A DNA stretch of 64,000 nucleotides from Pseudonocardia sp. 73-21 (GTDB taxonomy: Bacteria; Actinomycetota; Actinomycetes; Mycobacteriales; Pseudonocardiaceae): the NCBI RefSeq assembly GCF_001899645.1, contig NZ_MKVV01000029.1, positions 1-64,000 of the forward strand. The letters run 5' to 3'. The notes beneath the pieces are model-generated. The model did not search any database. It was not told the origin of the DNA and was given only the letters and a program-made list of their open reading frames with translations. Each line of letters opens with the position of its first letter. Within the stretch, counting starts at the first letter, position 1. This document shows positions 35,880-44,724 of this stretch, piece by piece. A program made the position numbers and the translations under genes.

Positions 35880-37415
35880 CTAGCCCTCCTCTGTCCCATC
35901 CGAGAACGGCTCAGCGAACGGCTCAGCGAACGGCTCAGCCCAAGGGGACTCCGACGCCTGCATCTGCGCGATGGCGAGCTCGGCGTCGGTGCGCGGGATC
36001 CGGCGGGCGTTGCGGGCGGCCTTGCGCTCGTGGGCGGGCACGCGGTCGCTCTGCTCCAGCCGGATGTCGGTGCCGCGGCCGGTCATCATCGCGGCGATGC
36101 CGGCGGGGGTGCTGGGCTCCCACTCGAACGTGACGTCGCCGATCGTGACCGGGCAGTGCGGGCGGGCCCCGGCCTTGGCCAGCGCGTCCTCGACGCCGGC
36201 GCGGGCGAGCCGGTCGCCCAGGTAGCCGACGGCCTCGTCGTTGTCGAAGGCCGTCTGGCGGATCCAGCGCTCGGGGCGCGCACCGCGGACGATGAAGCCG
36301 CCGTCGAGCTCCGGGTCGGCCTCGACGGTGAAGCCCTCGTCGTCGACGGCGGTGGGCCGCAGCACGACGCGCGTGGCCTCGACGACGGGTTGGGCGGCGC
36401 GGTACTCGCGCACCTCCTGCGCCATCGCGAACGTCAGCTCGCGCAGGCCGGCGTGGCTGGCGGTGGAGATCGCGAACACGGGCCAGCCGAAGCGCTCCTT
36501 CACGTCGGCGGCCACGAGCTCGGCCATGTCGCGCGCGTCGGGCACGTCGATCTTGTTGAGCGCGACGATGCGGGGCCGCTCGGACAGCTCGCCGCCGAGC
36601 GCCGGGGTGTAGCGGGCGAGCTCGTCCTCCAGGGCGACGATGTCGGCGACCGGATCGCGGCCCGGCTCGAACGTCGCGCAGTCGACGACGTGCACGAGCA
36701 CCGAGCAGCGCTCGATGTGGCGCAGGAAGTCCAGGCCCAGGCCACGGCCCTCGGACGCGCCGGGGATCAGCCCGGGCACGTCGGCGACGGTGAAGACGTC
36801 GGCGCCCGCGGTGACCACGCCGAGCTGCGGGACGAGCGTGGTGAACGGGTAGTCGGCGATCTTCGGTCGGGCCGCGGACAGCGCCGCGACCAGCGAGGAC
36901 TTGCCCGCCGACGGGAACCCGACGAGCCCGACGTCGGCCATGGAGCGCAGCTCCAGCACGAGGTCGCGGCTCTCCCCCGGCTCGCCGAGCAGCGCGAACC
37001 CGGGCGCCTTGCGCGACTGGGACGCGAGCGACGCGTTGCCCAGCCCGCCCCGGCCGCCCTCGGCGGCGACGAAGCGGGTGCCCGGGCCGGTCAGGTCGGC
37101 GATGATCTCGCCGTCGGTGGAGAACACCACGGTGCCGTCGGGGACGAGCATCTCGATGTCCTCGGCGTTGGCGCCCATCTTCCAGCCGCCCTGGCCCTGC
37201 TTGCCGTTGCGCCCGAGGGCGTGCGGGCGGTGGTGGAAGTCCAGCAGCGTGTGCACGCCGGCGTCGACGACGAAGACGACGCTGCCGCCCTTGCCGCCGT
37301 TGCCGCCGTCGGGGCCACCGAGGGGCTTGAACTTCTCACGATGGATCGAGGCGCAGCCGTTGCCGCCCGCCCCCGCTGTGGCGTGCACCACCACGCGGTC
37401 CACGAACTTCGACAT
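35880..37415 (-). CDS. obg: GTPase Obg
   Basis: A 511-residue essential GTPase in ribosome assembly and stress control. The glycine-rich Obg fold covers residues 1-158 ([18 protein letters not shown]), the G domain starts at GFPSAGKSS (166-174), and the C-terminal OCT domain follows near residue 350. AGGAG lies six bases before the ATG at 37415. The tail is extended by an acidic AEPF repeat. It sits between rpmA and proB, the usual order. Confidence 0.97.
   Translation of the reverse strand: MSKFVDRVVVHATAGAGGNGCASIHREKFKPLGGPDGGNGGKGGSVVFVVDAGVHTLLDFHHRPHALGRNGKQGQGGWKMGANAEDIEMLVPDGTVVFSTDGEIIADLTGPGTRFVAAEGGRGGLGNASLASQSRKAPGFALLGEPGESRDLVLELRSMADVGLVGFPSAGKSSLVAALSAARPKIADYPFTTLVPQLGVVTAGADVFTVADVPGLIPGASEGRGLGLDFLRHIERCSVLVHVVDCATFEPGRDPVADIVALEDELARYTPALGGELSERPRIVALNKIDVPDARDMAELVAADVKERFGWPVFAISTASHAGLRELTFAMAQEVREYRAAQPVVEATRVVLRPTAVDDEGFTVEADPELDGGFIVRGARPERWIRQTAFDNDEAVGYLGDRLARAGVEDALAKAGARPHCPVTIGDVTFEWEPSTPAGIAAMMTGRGTDIRLEQSDRVPAHERKAARNARRIPRTDAELAIAQMQASESPWAEPFAEPFAEPFSDGTEEG
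35904..35939 (-). repeat. Three tandem 12-base repeats in the obg C-terminus
   Basis: Three exact copies of GAACGGCTCAGC encode a repeated AEPF tetrapeptide in the acidic tail of Obg, just before the stop. Confidence 0.85.
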
Positions 37416-37440
37416 CAACTACTCCTGGGTTACATGACGA

Positions 37441-37473
37441 ACGGCGGACCACCCACGAGGGGCGGCCCGCCGT
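37441..37473. terminator. Hairpin between rpmA and obg
   Basis: ACGGCGGACC (37441-37450) pairs with GGCCCGCCGT (37464-37473), with one G-U pair, in the rpmA-obg gap. It probably reduces readthrough from the ribosomal genes into obg, or acts as a processing site. Confidence 0.5.
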
Positions 37474-37488
37474 CCGGGAAAGCGTCGT

Positions 37489-37767
37489 TCAGACGGAGAC
37501 CGGCTCCGCAGGAACCTCGACCGGAACGATGTTGATGACCTTGCGACCGCGCGAGTAGCCGAACTCCACCGCGCCGGGCGCGAGGGCGAACAGCGTGTCG
37601 TCGCCACCACGGCCGACGTTGACGCCGGGGTGGAACTTGGTGCCGCGCTGGCGGATGATGATCTCACCGGCGTTGACGACCTGACCACCGAAGCGCTTGA
37701 CGCCGAGGCGCTGGGCGTTGGAGTCGCGACCGTTGCGGGAGCTGGACGCACCCTTCTTGTGTGCCAT
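37489..37767 (-). CDS. rpmA: 50S ribosomal protein L27
   Basis: A 92-residue protein beginning [20 protein letters not shown] with the family's [17 protein letters not shown]27 reaches the peptidyl-transferase centre; there is no N-terminal extension requiring cleavage. It lies 14 bases after rplU. Confidence 0.98.
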   Translation of the reverse strand: MAHKKGASSSRNGRDSNAQRLGVKRFGGQVVNAGEIIIRQRGTKFHPGVNVGRGGDDTLFALAPGAVEFGYSRGRKVINIVPVEVPAEPVSV

Positions 37768-37781
37768 GGCTGCGTCTCCTC

Positions 37782-38090
37782 TTACTTCGCGATGCCGGTG
37801 ACCTGGACCTTCGTCAGCGGCTGACGGTGCCCCTGACGCTTGTGGTACCCGGTCTTGTTCTTGAACTTGTGAATGCGGATCTTCGGGCCCTTGGTGTGCT
37901 CGACGACCGTGGCGGTGACGGACGCGCCGGCCAGCGCCGCGGCGTCGGTGACGACGTTGTCGCCGTCGACCAGCATCAGCGCGGGCAGCGTGATGCTGGC
38001 GCCCGGCTCACCCTTGATCTTCTCAACGGTGAGCACGTCGTCGACGGCCACCTTGTACTGCTTACCGCCGGTCTTGACGACTGCGTACAT
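37782..38090 (-). CDS. rplU: 50S ribosomal protein L21
   Basis: A 102-residue protein starting [20 protein letters not shown] and ending in [18 protein letters not shown], both family-typical. It leads the rplU-rpmA-obg-proB operon. A promoter overlapping the end of rne lies about 110 bases upstream. Confidence 0.98.
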   Translation of the reverse strand: MYAVVKTGGKQYKVAVDDVLTVEKIKGEPGASITLPALMLVDGDNVVTDAAALAGASVTATVVEHTKGPKIRIHKFKNKTGYHKRQGHRQPLTKVQVTGIAK

Positions 38091-38196
38091 CGACGCACTG
38101 CTCCAAAGCTCGAGGGACGAAGCGTGGGATCGCCTCGTTGGTGGTGGTCCCACGCGGGCCGCGGCTCAGGACTACAGAGCGCGGCGCAGGGTTCCT

Positions 38197-38227
38197 AGGG
38201 TACGACAACGCCGATGGGGAGGGTCAA
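38197..38227 (-). promoter_or_regulatory. Probable promoter of the rplU-rpmA-obg-proB operon
   Basis: TTGACC (38227-38222), 19 bases, TACCCT (38202-38197) on the minus strand fits the actinobacterial TTGAC / TANNNT pattern. The -35 overlaps the TGA of rne, leaving a leader of roughly 100 bases before rplU. Confidence 0.5.
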
Positions 38228-41193
38228 ACCGGGTCGCCACCTGCCTCGGCCACGGGCGGACCCGCAGGTCGCGTTGCCGTGCGACGGGCCCGGCGGGGGG
38301 TGGAGACGACCGCGACCGGCTCCGGCTGCGGGGCCTCGGGAGCTGCGGAGTCCTCGGCCGGCTTGGCCACCGTGACGACCGTGACCGCCGGGGCGTCGCC
38401 GTCCGTGGCGGCCGGGGCCCCCGCGGTGCGGGTGACCCGCCCGCGGCGGCGCGCCGGACGCCCGTTGGGCGGCTCGGCGTCGGCCACCTCCTCCTGCGTG
38501 CGGGGGGCGTCGACGGGCACCAGCGGCTCGACGGCGACCGCCTTCTCCGCGACGACCTCCTCGACGGCCTCGGCGGCCTCGGCGGCGACGTCCACCGACG
38601 ATCCGGCGGGCGACACCTCGATCCCGGACGCGGGGATCCCGGACGCGGGGGCCGGTTCCACCGCGGGCGCGCCCGCGTCGAGCGTGGCCGCCACGACGTC
38701 GGCCAGACCGTTGCGGACCCCGCCCGCGGGAGCCTCGACCCGGCGCACGTCACCCTCGCCGCGACGCACGCCGCGTCCGCCACGGGACCGGCGCCCGTTG
38801 CCCTCGGGCGCCGGGGACCGCTGCTCGGACGAGACGTCGGCCTTCGGCGTGACCGGCTCGGCGCTGACCAGCACACCGCGACCGCGGCAGTGCTCGCACG
38901 GCGTGGAGAAGTGCTCCAGGAGCCCGCCGCCGACGCGCTTGCGCGTCATCTGCACCAGGCCGAGCGAGGTGACCTCGGCGACCTGGTGGCGGGTGCGGTC
39001 GCGCGCCAGGCACTCGGTGAGGCGCCGCAGCACGAGATCGCGGTTGGCCTCCAGCACCATGTCGATGAAGTCGATGACGATGATGCCGCCGATGTCGCGC
39101 AGCCGCAGCTGGCGGACGATCTCCTCGGCCGACTCCAGGTTGTTGCGGGTGACGGTCTCCTCGAGGTTGCCCCCGGAACCGGTGTACTTGCCGGTGTTGA
39201 CGTCGATGACCGTCATGGCCTCGGTGCGGTCGATCACCAGCGTGCCGCCCGAGGGCAGCCAGACCTTGCGGTCCAGCGCCTTGAGCAGCTGCTCGTCGAT
39301 GCGGTGCTCCGCGAACACGTCGGTGGTGCCGACGTGGCGGTGGATGCGCTCGGCGAGCTCCGGGGCGACGTGCCCGAGGTAGTTGTTGAGCGTGTCCCAC
39401 GCGTCGTCGCCCTGGACGACGAGCCGTGAGAAGTCCTCGTTGAACTGGTCGCGCACGACCTTGACCAGCAGGTCGGGCTCCTCGTAGAGCAGCACCGGGG
39501 CCTTGGGCTTGTTCGGGCCGGTCTTCTCGGACTTCTCCTTGACGACCTCCCACTGCGCCTGCAGGCGGCGGACGTCGCGCTCCAGCGCCTCGTGGCTCAC
39601 GCCCTCGGAGGCGGTGCGGATGATCACCCCGGCCTCACTGGGGACGATCTCGCGGAGCATGTCCTTGAGGCGCTTGCGCTCGACGTCGGGCAGCTTGCGG
39701 CTGATGCCCGCGGCGCCGCCCGAGGGCACGTAGACGAGGAAGCGGCCGGCCAGGCTGATCTGCGTGGTGAGCCGGGCACCCTTGTGGCCGACCGGGTCCT
39801 TCGTGACCTGCACGAGGATGGGATCGCCGCTGGAGAGGGCCTGCTCGATGCGCCGGGCCTTGCCGCCGAGCCCGGCGGCGTCCCAGTCGACCTCGCCGGC
39901 GTAGAGCACGGCGTTGCGGCCGCGCCCGATGTCGACGAAGGCGGCCTCCATGCTGGGCAGCACGTTCTGGACGCGGCCCAGGTAGATGTTGCCGACCATG
40001 GACGACCCGGCCGAGCCTCGATCCGCGACGAAGTGCTCGACGAGGATCTCGTCCTCGAGGACGGCGATCTCCATGCGGTCGCCGCGCTCGCGCACGACCA
40101 TCGTGCGGTCGACGGACTCGCGGCGGGCCAGGAACTCGGCCTCGGACAGGATCGGCACGCGGCGACGACCGGCGTCGCGGCCGTCGCGGCGGCGCTGGCG
40201 CTTGGCCTCCAGGCGCGTGGACCCGCGGACGCTCTGCACGCCGTCGCCGTCCTCGCTGGTGGCGGCGCTGCGCTCGCGGGGCTGGCGGACCCGGGTGACG
40301 GTGCCGGGAGGGTCGTCGTCGGAGGCGGCGTCCTCGCCCGACCCGCGACGGCGGCGCCGGCGACGGCGACGCGAGGTGCCGGAGGCGGCACCCTCGTCGT
40401 CGGTGTCGTCGCCCTCCTCGTTGTCCTCGGAGTCGGACGACTCCGAGGACTCGGACGACTCGGACGACGCGTCGTCGGACGCGCCGGAGTCGTCGGTCTC
40501 CTCGTTGCCCTCGTCGTCGGTACCGCGGCCGCGACCACGGCCCCGGCGTCCCCGGCGACGGCGGCGGCGGGCGCCGTCCTCGTCGGTGTCGTCGGTGTCG
40601 TCGGTGTCGTCGGTGTCGTCGGTGTCGTCGGTGTCATCGTCGGCGGCGGACCCCTCCGCCTCCTCGGTGGCGGTCTCCTCGGCGGAGTCCTCGGCGACGG
40701 GCTCGGCCGACCGGCGCGAGCGCGTGCGCCGCGTGGGCGCGGCCTTCTCCTCCGGCTCGTCGGCGGTGGCCTCGGGCTCCTCGGACACCGGCTCGGCCTC
40801 GGCGCGCCGGCTGCGGCTGGGCCGGGTGGGGGCCTGGAACAGCGGTGCGGGGGGCGCGAACACCGGGGCGAGCGCGGCGGCGACCTTCGGCGCGTCGACG
40901 ACGGGATCGGGATCGAAGTGCAGGACCTCGGACTCGGGTGGCGCCTCCGGAGCGGAGGCGTCCCCGCCGGGCACGAGCGCGGTGACGACCTGCTCGGCCA
41001 TCTTGCGGTCGATGCTCGACTGGGCCCCCTTGACCTCGATGCCGAGACCGCCGAGCGCCGCGAGGACCTCGCGACTCGTCAGGCCCAGCAGCTTGGCCAG
41101 CGCGTGCACCCGCATCTTCTCGGGCAGCTCGTCCAGGGCAGGTACGGTGACCGGCCCGCCGGGATTGCCGGCGGGCGTTTCCATATTCGACAT
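38224..41193 (-). CDS. rne: Ribonuclease E/G with IF2-N-like N-terminal domain
   Basis: A 989-residue endoribonuclease. An unusual N-terminal element, MRVHALAKLLGLTSREVLAA, resembles the IF2 N-terminal domain. Residues 90-330 are disordered acidic and arginine-rich blocks. The catalytic core (from about 340) has the S1 domain (VGNIYLGRVQNVLPSMEAAF), DNase-I-like IDVNTGKY and the zinc-link CEHCRGRG. The C-terminal 230 residues are again low-complexity, as expected for a degradosome scaffold. It is upstream of the rplU operon and downstream of TIGR03936, the conserved order. Confidence 0.95.
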   Translation of the reverse strand: MSNMETPAGNPGGPVTVPALDELPEKMRVHALAKLLGLTSREVLAALGGLGIEVKGAQSSIDRKMAEQVVTALVPGGDASAPEAPPESEVLHFDPDPVVDAPKVAAALAPVFAPPAPLFQAPTRPSRSRRAEAEPVSEEPEATADEPEEKAAPTRRTRSRRSAEPVAEDSAEETATEEAEGSAADDDTDDTDDTDDTDDTDDTDEDGARRRRRRGRRGRGRGRGTDDEGNEETDDSGASDDASSESSESSESSDSEDNEEGDDTDDEGAASGTSRRRRRRRRRGSGEDAASDDDPPGTVTRVRQPRERSAATSEDGDGVQSVRGSTRLEAKRQRRRDGRDAGRRRVPILSEAEFLARRESVDRTMVVRERGDRMEIAVLEDEILVEHFVADRGSAGSSMVGNIYLGRVQNVLPSMEAAFVDIGRGRNAVLYAGEVDWDAAGLGGKARRIEQALSSGDPILVQVTKDPVGHKGARLTTQISLAGRFLVYVPSGGAAGISRKLPDVERKRLKDMLREIVPSEAGVIIRTASEGVSHEALERDVRRLQAQWEVVKEKSEKTGPNKPKAPVLLYEEPDLLVKVVRDQFNEDFSRLVVQGDDAWDTLNNYLGHVAPELAERIHRHVGTTDVFAEHRIDEQLLKALDRKVWLPSGGTLVIDRTEAMTVIDVNTGKYTGSGGNLEETVTRNNLESAEEIVRQLRLRDIGGIIVIDFIDMVLEANRDLVLRRLTECLARDRTRHQVAEVTSLGLVQMTRKRVGGGLLEHFSTPCEHCRGRGVLVSAEPVTPKADVSSEQRSPAPEGNGRRSRGGRGVRRGEGDVRRVEAPAGGVRNGLADVVAATLDAGAPAVEPAPASGIPASGIEVSPAGSSVDVAAEAAEAVEEVVAEKAVAVEPLVPVDAPRTQEEVADAEPPNGRPARRRGRVTRTAGAPAATDGDAPAVTVVTVAKPAEDSAAPEAPQPEPVAVVSTPRRARRTATRPAGPPVAEAGGDPV
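40582..40635 (-). repeat. Nine-base tandem repeat in rne encoding Asp-Asp-Thr units
   Basis: Five exact copies of GTCGTCGGT (40588-40632) with partial flanks encode a (DDT)n run in the disordered acidic region of RNase E, a likely length-variable microsatellite. Confidence 0.85.
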
Positions 41194-41321
41194 CCAGCTC
41201 CTCCGCCCCCGGGCGCCCTCGAGGAAGGCGGCCGCGCAGGGGCACGTGCAGTTCTCTCACCGCGCGGTACGCGGCGAGCAATCCTTGTCCCGCTCCAGCC
41301 GTGTGAGAACCGACCTCCGGA

Positions 41322-42125
41322 TCACGCCCGGGTGGTGACCCGTGCGGATCCGAGTGGGTCGGCCAGGTCGCCTCGGTGGTCGAGCAGGCCCTGGGCCGTC
41401 CGGGTGGCCTTGGGGGGCGCCGGAAGCGTGAGGCCTGCGACAACGTCGAGTGCACCCAACACGTCATCGGGTCGAACGGCGGGTGTCGTCTGCCGCACGA
41501 CCGCCGTCATTATCGCACAGACTTCGCCCGACCCGGCGTCCCTCGGACGTGAGGAGGCCGACGGCGCGTCGGAGTCGGGGGGGCTCGCCTCGACCACGGC
41601 CGAGGCGATCGCGGCCCGCACGTCGATCTGCCGGCGGCCCGACGGCGTGACCCGCTCGACCACCACCGACTCCCGCGCGAGCAGCACCTCGAGGGCGGCA
41701 CGCAGGGCGTCGGGGGTGACGCCGGGCAGCTCGATGGTCCAGCGGCTGGCGTCGATCCGGTCGGGCAGGGACGCGCCGTCGGCGATCGCGGCGTCGACGA
41801 TGTCGATGCCGGCGGGCAGGGCGGCGTCGAGGGCCGTGACCAGCTCCGCGAGGTCGACCTCGCGCGTCAGACCCATCTCCAGGTACTCGGCCTCGCTGGC
41901 CGATCCGGTGGGGGCGGCCCCCACCCAGGACAGGCGCGGGTGGGGGCTGAACCCGTGGGAGTGCGACACCGGCACGCCGGCGCGGCGCACGGCACGTTCG
42001 AAGCTGCGTGCCACGTCCCGGTGGGACAGGAACCGAAGCCGCCCCCGCTTGGCGAACCGCAGCCGCACGCGCTGCACCGTGGGTGGAGCGGGGTTCGCGG
42101 CTTCGCCGGGACGAGGTCGGGCCAT
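41322..42125 (-). CDS. TIGR03936 family (DUF2344) radical-SAM-associated protein
   Basis: A 267-residue protein with VRLRFAKRGRLRFLSHRDVA near the start and SHGFSPHPRLSW, the DUF2344 signature. In most actinobacteria it directly follows a TIGR03960 B12-binding radical SAM gene and precedes rne. Here the radical SAM gene is 11.8 kb away on the same strand, so the pair is split. The family's function is unknown; a link to tRNA or ribosome modification is speculative. Confidence 0.9.
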   Translation of the reverse strand: MARPRPGEAANPAPPTVQRVRLRFAKRGRLRFLSHRDVARSFERAVRRAGVPVSHSHGFSPHPRLSWVGAAPTGSASEAEYLEMGLTREVDLAELVTALDAALPAGIDIVDAAIADGASLPDRIDASRWTIELPGVTPDALRAALEVLLARESVVVERVTPSGRRQIDVRAAIASAVVEASPPDSDAPSASSRPRDAGSGEVCAIMTAVVRQTTPAVRPDDVLGALDVVAGLTLPAPPKATRTAQGLLDHRGDLADPLGSARVTTRA

Positions 42126-42134
42126 GGGCGCAGC

Positions 42135-42269
42135 CTAGGCGTCCCGGAACGGGAAGTGCTCACCCGGGACGTAGGCCGGCACCGGCCGGTCGGTGTTCAC
42201 GCCGGGCCCGCCCCGCAGCGGGCACGGTGAGCGCGGCCGGCGCACGGTGGTGCCGGGAACGAGGCTCAC
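42135..42269 (-). CDS. Possible 44-residue protein upstream of TIGR03936
   Basis: A GTG-started frame ending in DRPVPAYVPGEHFPFRDA, ten bases before the TIGR03936 start. The C-terminal segment looks composed rather than random, with high third-position GC. There is no good ribosome site. It could be the rest of a gene cut by the adjacent insertion. Confidence 0.25.
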   Translation of the reverse strand: MSLVPGTTVRRPRSPCPLRGGPGVNTDRPVPAYVPGEHFPFRDA

Positions 42270-42281
42270 AGGAGGATCCCG

Positions 42282-43511
42282 ATGCTCACCGACGCTCCAC
42301 TCAGCGCACTGGACAAGTCGCTGCCCGCCGCGGCCGACGGCCTGACCGCCGCCGCGTTCCTGGCGACCCGTCCGCGCCTGTCGTCGTTCGCCACCCCCCT
42401 GCTCGTGCTGGCCTCGGCGACCCTCGACGCGAACATCGCCCGGATGGCCGCGTGGTGCGCCGAGCGCGGCGTCGGGCTCGCACCGCACGGCAAGACCACG
42501 ATGGCGCCGTCCCTGTGGGACCGGCAGCTGCGCGCGGGAGCCTGGGGCATCACGGTGGCCACACCGGGCCAGCTCCGGGTGGCCCTGGCCGCGGGGGTGC
42601 GGCGGATCCAGCTGGCGAACGCGCTCGTCGACCCCGTCGGGATCGCCGACGTCAGCCGGGCGCTCGACGCCGACCCCGACCTGGAGGTGCTGAGCTGGGC
42701 GGACTCCCCGTCCACGGTCACCGTGATGAACGCGGTGCTCGACTCGCTCGCGCCGCGCCGTGCGCTCACGGTGCTGGTGGAGCTGGGCGCCCCGGGCCGG
42801 CGCACCGGCGCCCGTGACCGGCGCACCGCCGTCGCGGTCGGGGAGGCGGTGCGGGCGAGCCCGTACGTGCAGCTGGGCGGGGTCGCCGGGTACGAGGGCG
42901 CGCTGGCCCATGACGCCTTCCCCGCCGCGCTCGACGCGGTGCGCGGCTACCTGCGCGACCTCGCCGGGTTGCACCGGGATCTCGGCCTCGGGAGCGGGTC
43001 GGTCGTCACCGCGGGCGGGAGCGCCTACTTCGACGACGTCGTCGACATCCTCCGGGCGGGCACCTCGGGCCACGTCCTGCTGCGCTCGGGCGCCTACCTC
43101 GTCCACGACGACGGCTTCTACCGCGGCATCTCCCCCTTCGCCCGCGACGGCGGGGCCCCGTTCCGGTCGGCCATGCACGCCTGGTGCCGCGTGGTGTCGC
43201 AGCCCGAGCCGGGCCTGGCCCTGCTCGACGCGGGCAAGCGCGACGTCCCCTACGACGACGGGCTGCCCGAACCGCAGCTCGTGGCCGACCACCTCGGCGG
43301 CCCGACCCGTCCGCTCGCGGGCGAGATCACCGCCGTCAACGACCAGCACGCGTTCCTGCGGACCACCGCGCCCTTGCGGGTGGGCGAGGTGGTGCGGCTG
43401 GGCCTGTCGCATCCGTGCACCGCCTTCGACAAGTGGCGGTGGATCCCGATGGTGGCCGACTGGTCGTCGCCCGATCCGGTGGTCGTCGACCTGGTCCGGA
43501 CGTACTTCTGA
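42282..43511 (+). CDS. D-serine dehydratase / D-threonine aldolase-like PLP enzyme
   Basis: A 409-residue fold-type III PLP enzyme. The alanine-racemase-like barrel carries the PLP lysine K71 in APHGKTTMAP; the C-terminal domain has H377 and C379 in SHPCTAFDKW, the zinc ligands of eukaryote-type D-serine dehydratases. It likely eliminates or cleaves D-amino acids (for example D-serine to pyruvate). GGAGG precedes the ATG. It is the first gene of the segment separating TIGR03936 from its partner, near an amino-acid permease. Confidence 0.85.
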   Translation: MLTDAPLSALDKSLPAAADGLTAAAFLATRPRLSSFATPLLVLASATLDANIARMAAWCAERGVGLAPHGKTTMAPSLWDRQLRAGAWGITVATPGQLRVALAAGVRRIQLANALVDPVGIADVSRALDADPDLEVLSWADSPSTVTVMNAVLDSLAPRRALTVLVELGAPGRRTGARDRRTAVAVGEAVRASPYVQLGGVAGYEGALAHDAFPAALDAVRGYLRDLAGLHRDLGLGSGSVVTAGGSAYFDDVVDILRAGTSGHVLLRSGAYLVHDDGFYRGISPFARDGGAPFRSAMHAWCRVVSQPEPGLALLDAGKRDVPYDDGLPEPQLVADHLGGPTRPLAGEITAVNDQHAFLRTTAPLRVGEVVRLGLSHPCTAFDKWRWIPMVADWSSPDPVVVDLVRTYF

Positions 43512-43537
43512 TGCCCACTTCTGATGGGCGGGGCAGC

Positions 43538-44545
43538 TCAGCCGGTGAGCTGCGCGAGCGCCGCGCGGGCCCCCGCGTTGAGCTGGATCGGGCCGGTGTC
43601 GGTGGCGGTCTTCGGGTCGAGCCCCGACGCCGCGGGGACGGCGGCCGCGAGCGCCGCCTTCTGCTGGAACAGGATCCGGGTGACGGCGCACGCGTCGGCC
43701 TGCGAGAAGTCGTCGCGCACGACCAGCAGGTTCGGCAGCGAGATCGTCGCGACGTCGCCGGAGGTCTTGTAGGTGGCGGCGGGGATGGTGCCGGCCGCGT
43801 AGACGTCGTCGGACTTCCGCATCGCCGGGAGCAGGCCGCTGACGTCGAGGAGCTTCACCGTCGACCCGTCGGAGGCGAACAGATCGCCGATGCCCTGCGT
43901 CGGCAGCCCGCCCGGCCACACGAATCCGTCGATCGAACCACTCTTGATCGCCGCCACCGAGGCGGCGAGGTCCAGGCTCTGGGGCTGCACGTCCTTCTTC
44001 GGGTCCAACCCCGCCGCCACCAGCAGCCGGTCCGCGATCAGCTCCGTGCCCGACGCCGGGGAGCCGGTGGAGATCCGCCGGCCCTTGAAGTCGGCCATCG
44101 TGGTGATACCGGAGCCCGTGGAGACGACGACCTGGGTGTAGTCGGAGTAGATGCGCGCCAGGGCCTGGATCTTCTGCGGCTCGGCGAACACGCCCTGCCC
44201 GCGGACGGCGTCGGCGGCGCTGTCGGCCTGGGCGAAGGCGATGTCGTACTCGCCGGTGCTGAGCTGCTGCACGTTGCGCAGGGTGGAGCCGGTCTCCACG
44301 GCGGTGGCCTGGATCGGGCTGCCCGCGGAGACGGCCTTGGCGAGCGCGCTGCCGAGCGCCGCGTACACGCCGGTGGCGTTGCCGGTGGCGATGGTGAGCG
44401 GGCCGGAGTCACCGCGGCACGACGACGGGTCCACCGCCGGATCGGGCGTGGTGGCGCAGGCGGTGGTCACCAGGCTCGCGGCCACCAGCACGACGAACCG
44501 CGACCTCCGCATCGAGCGCATGCCACGAGTATGTGAGGGATTCAT
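43538..44545 (-). CDS. TAXI family TRAP transporter solute-binding lipoprotein
   Basis: A 335-residue secreted lipoprotein: basic n-region, hydrophobic core and lipobox LVTTAC, followed by GPLTIATGNATGVYAALGSA, the TAXI-family N-terminus, and SGTELIADRLL. TAXI proteins deliver ligands (often glutamate or other acids) to TRAP permeases. No TRAP permease gene is in the window. Start choice among ATG 44545, 44521 and 44512 is uncertain; the mature protein is unaffected. Confidence 0.85.
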   Translation of the reverse strand: MNPSHTRGMRSMRRSRFVVLVAASLVTTACATTPDPAVDPSSCRGDSGPLTIATGNATGVYAALGSALAKAVSAGSPIQATAVETGSTLRNVQQLSTGEYDIAFAQADSAADAVRGQGVFAEPQKIQALARIYSDYTQVVVSTGSGITTMADFKGRRISTGSPASGTELIADRLLVAAGLDPKKDVQPQSLDLAASVAAIKSGSIDGFVWPGGLPTQGIGDLFASDGSTVKLLDVSGLLPAMRKSDDVYAAGTIPAATYKTSGDVATISLPNLLVVRDDFSQADACAVTRILFQQKAALAAAVPAASGLDPKTATDTGPIQLNAGARAALAQLTG

Positions 44546-44724
44546 TACCCACCGGAACCCCTACCTTTCCCGGGGACAGGTTATTTCGGACATATCGGTC
44601 TCGGCAAAGCGCTCAACCTCAAGTCTTCCCCATCCGGCGGGCCTGCGGCCTTGCCGCCGCCTAACCTCCCCTCACGCCGCGCAGCAGACGTCGCGCACAT
44701 CACAGCGGGTGATCGGGGACACGG

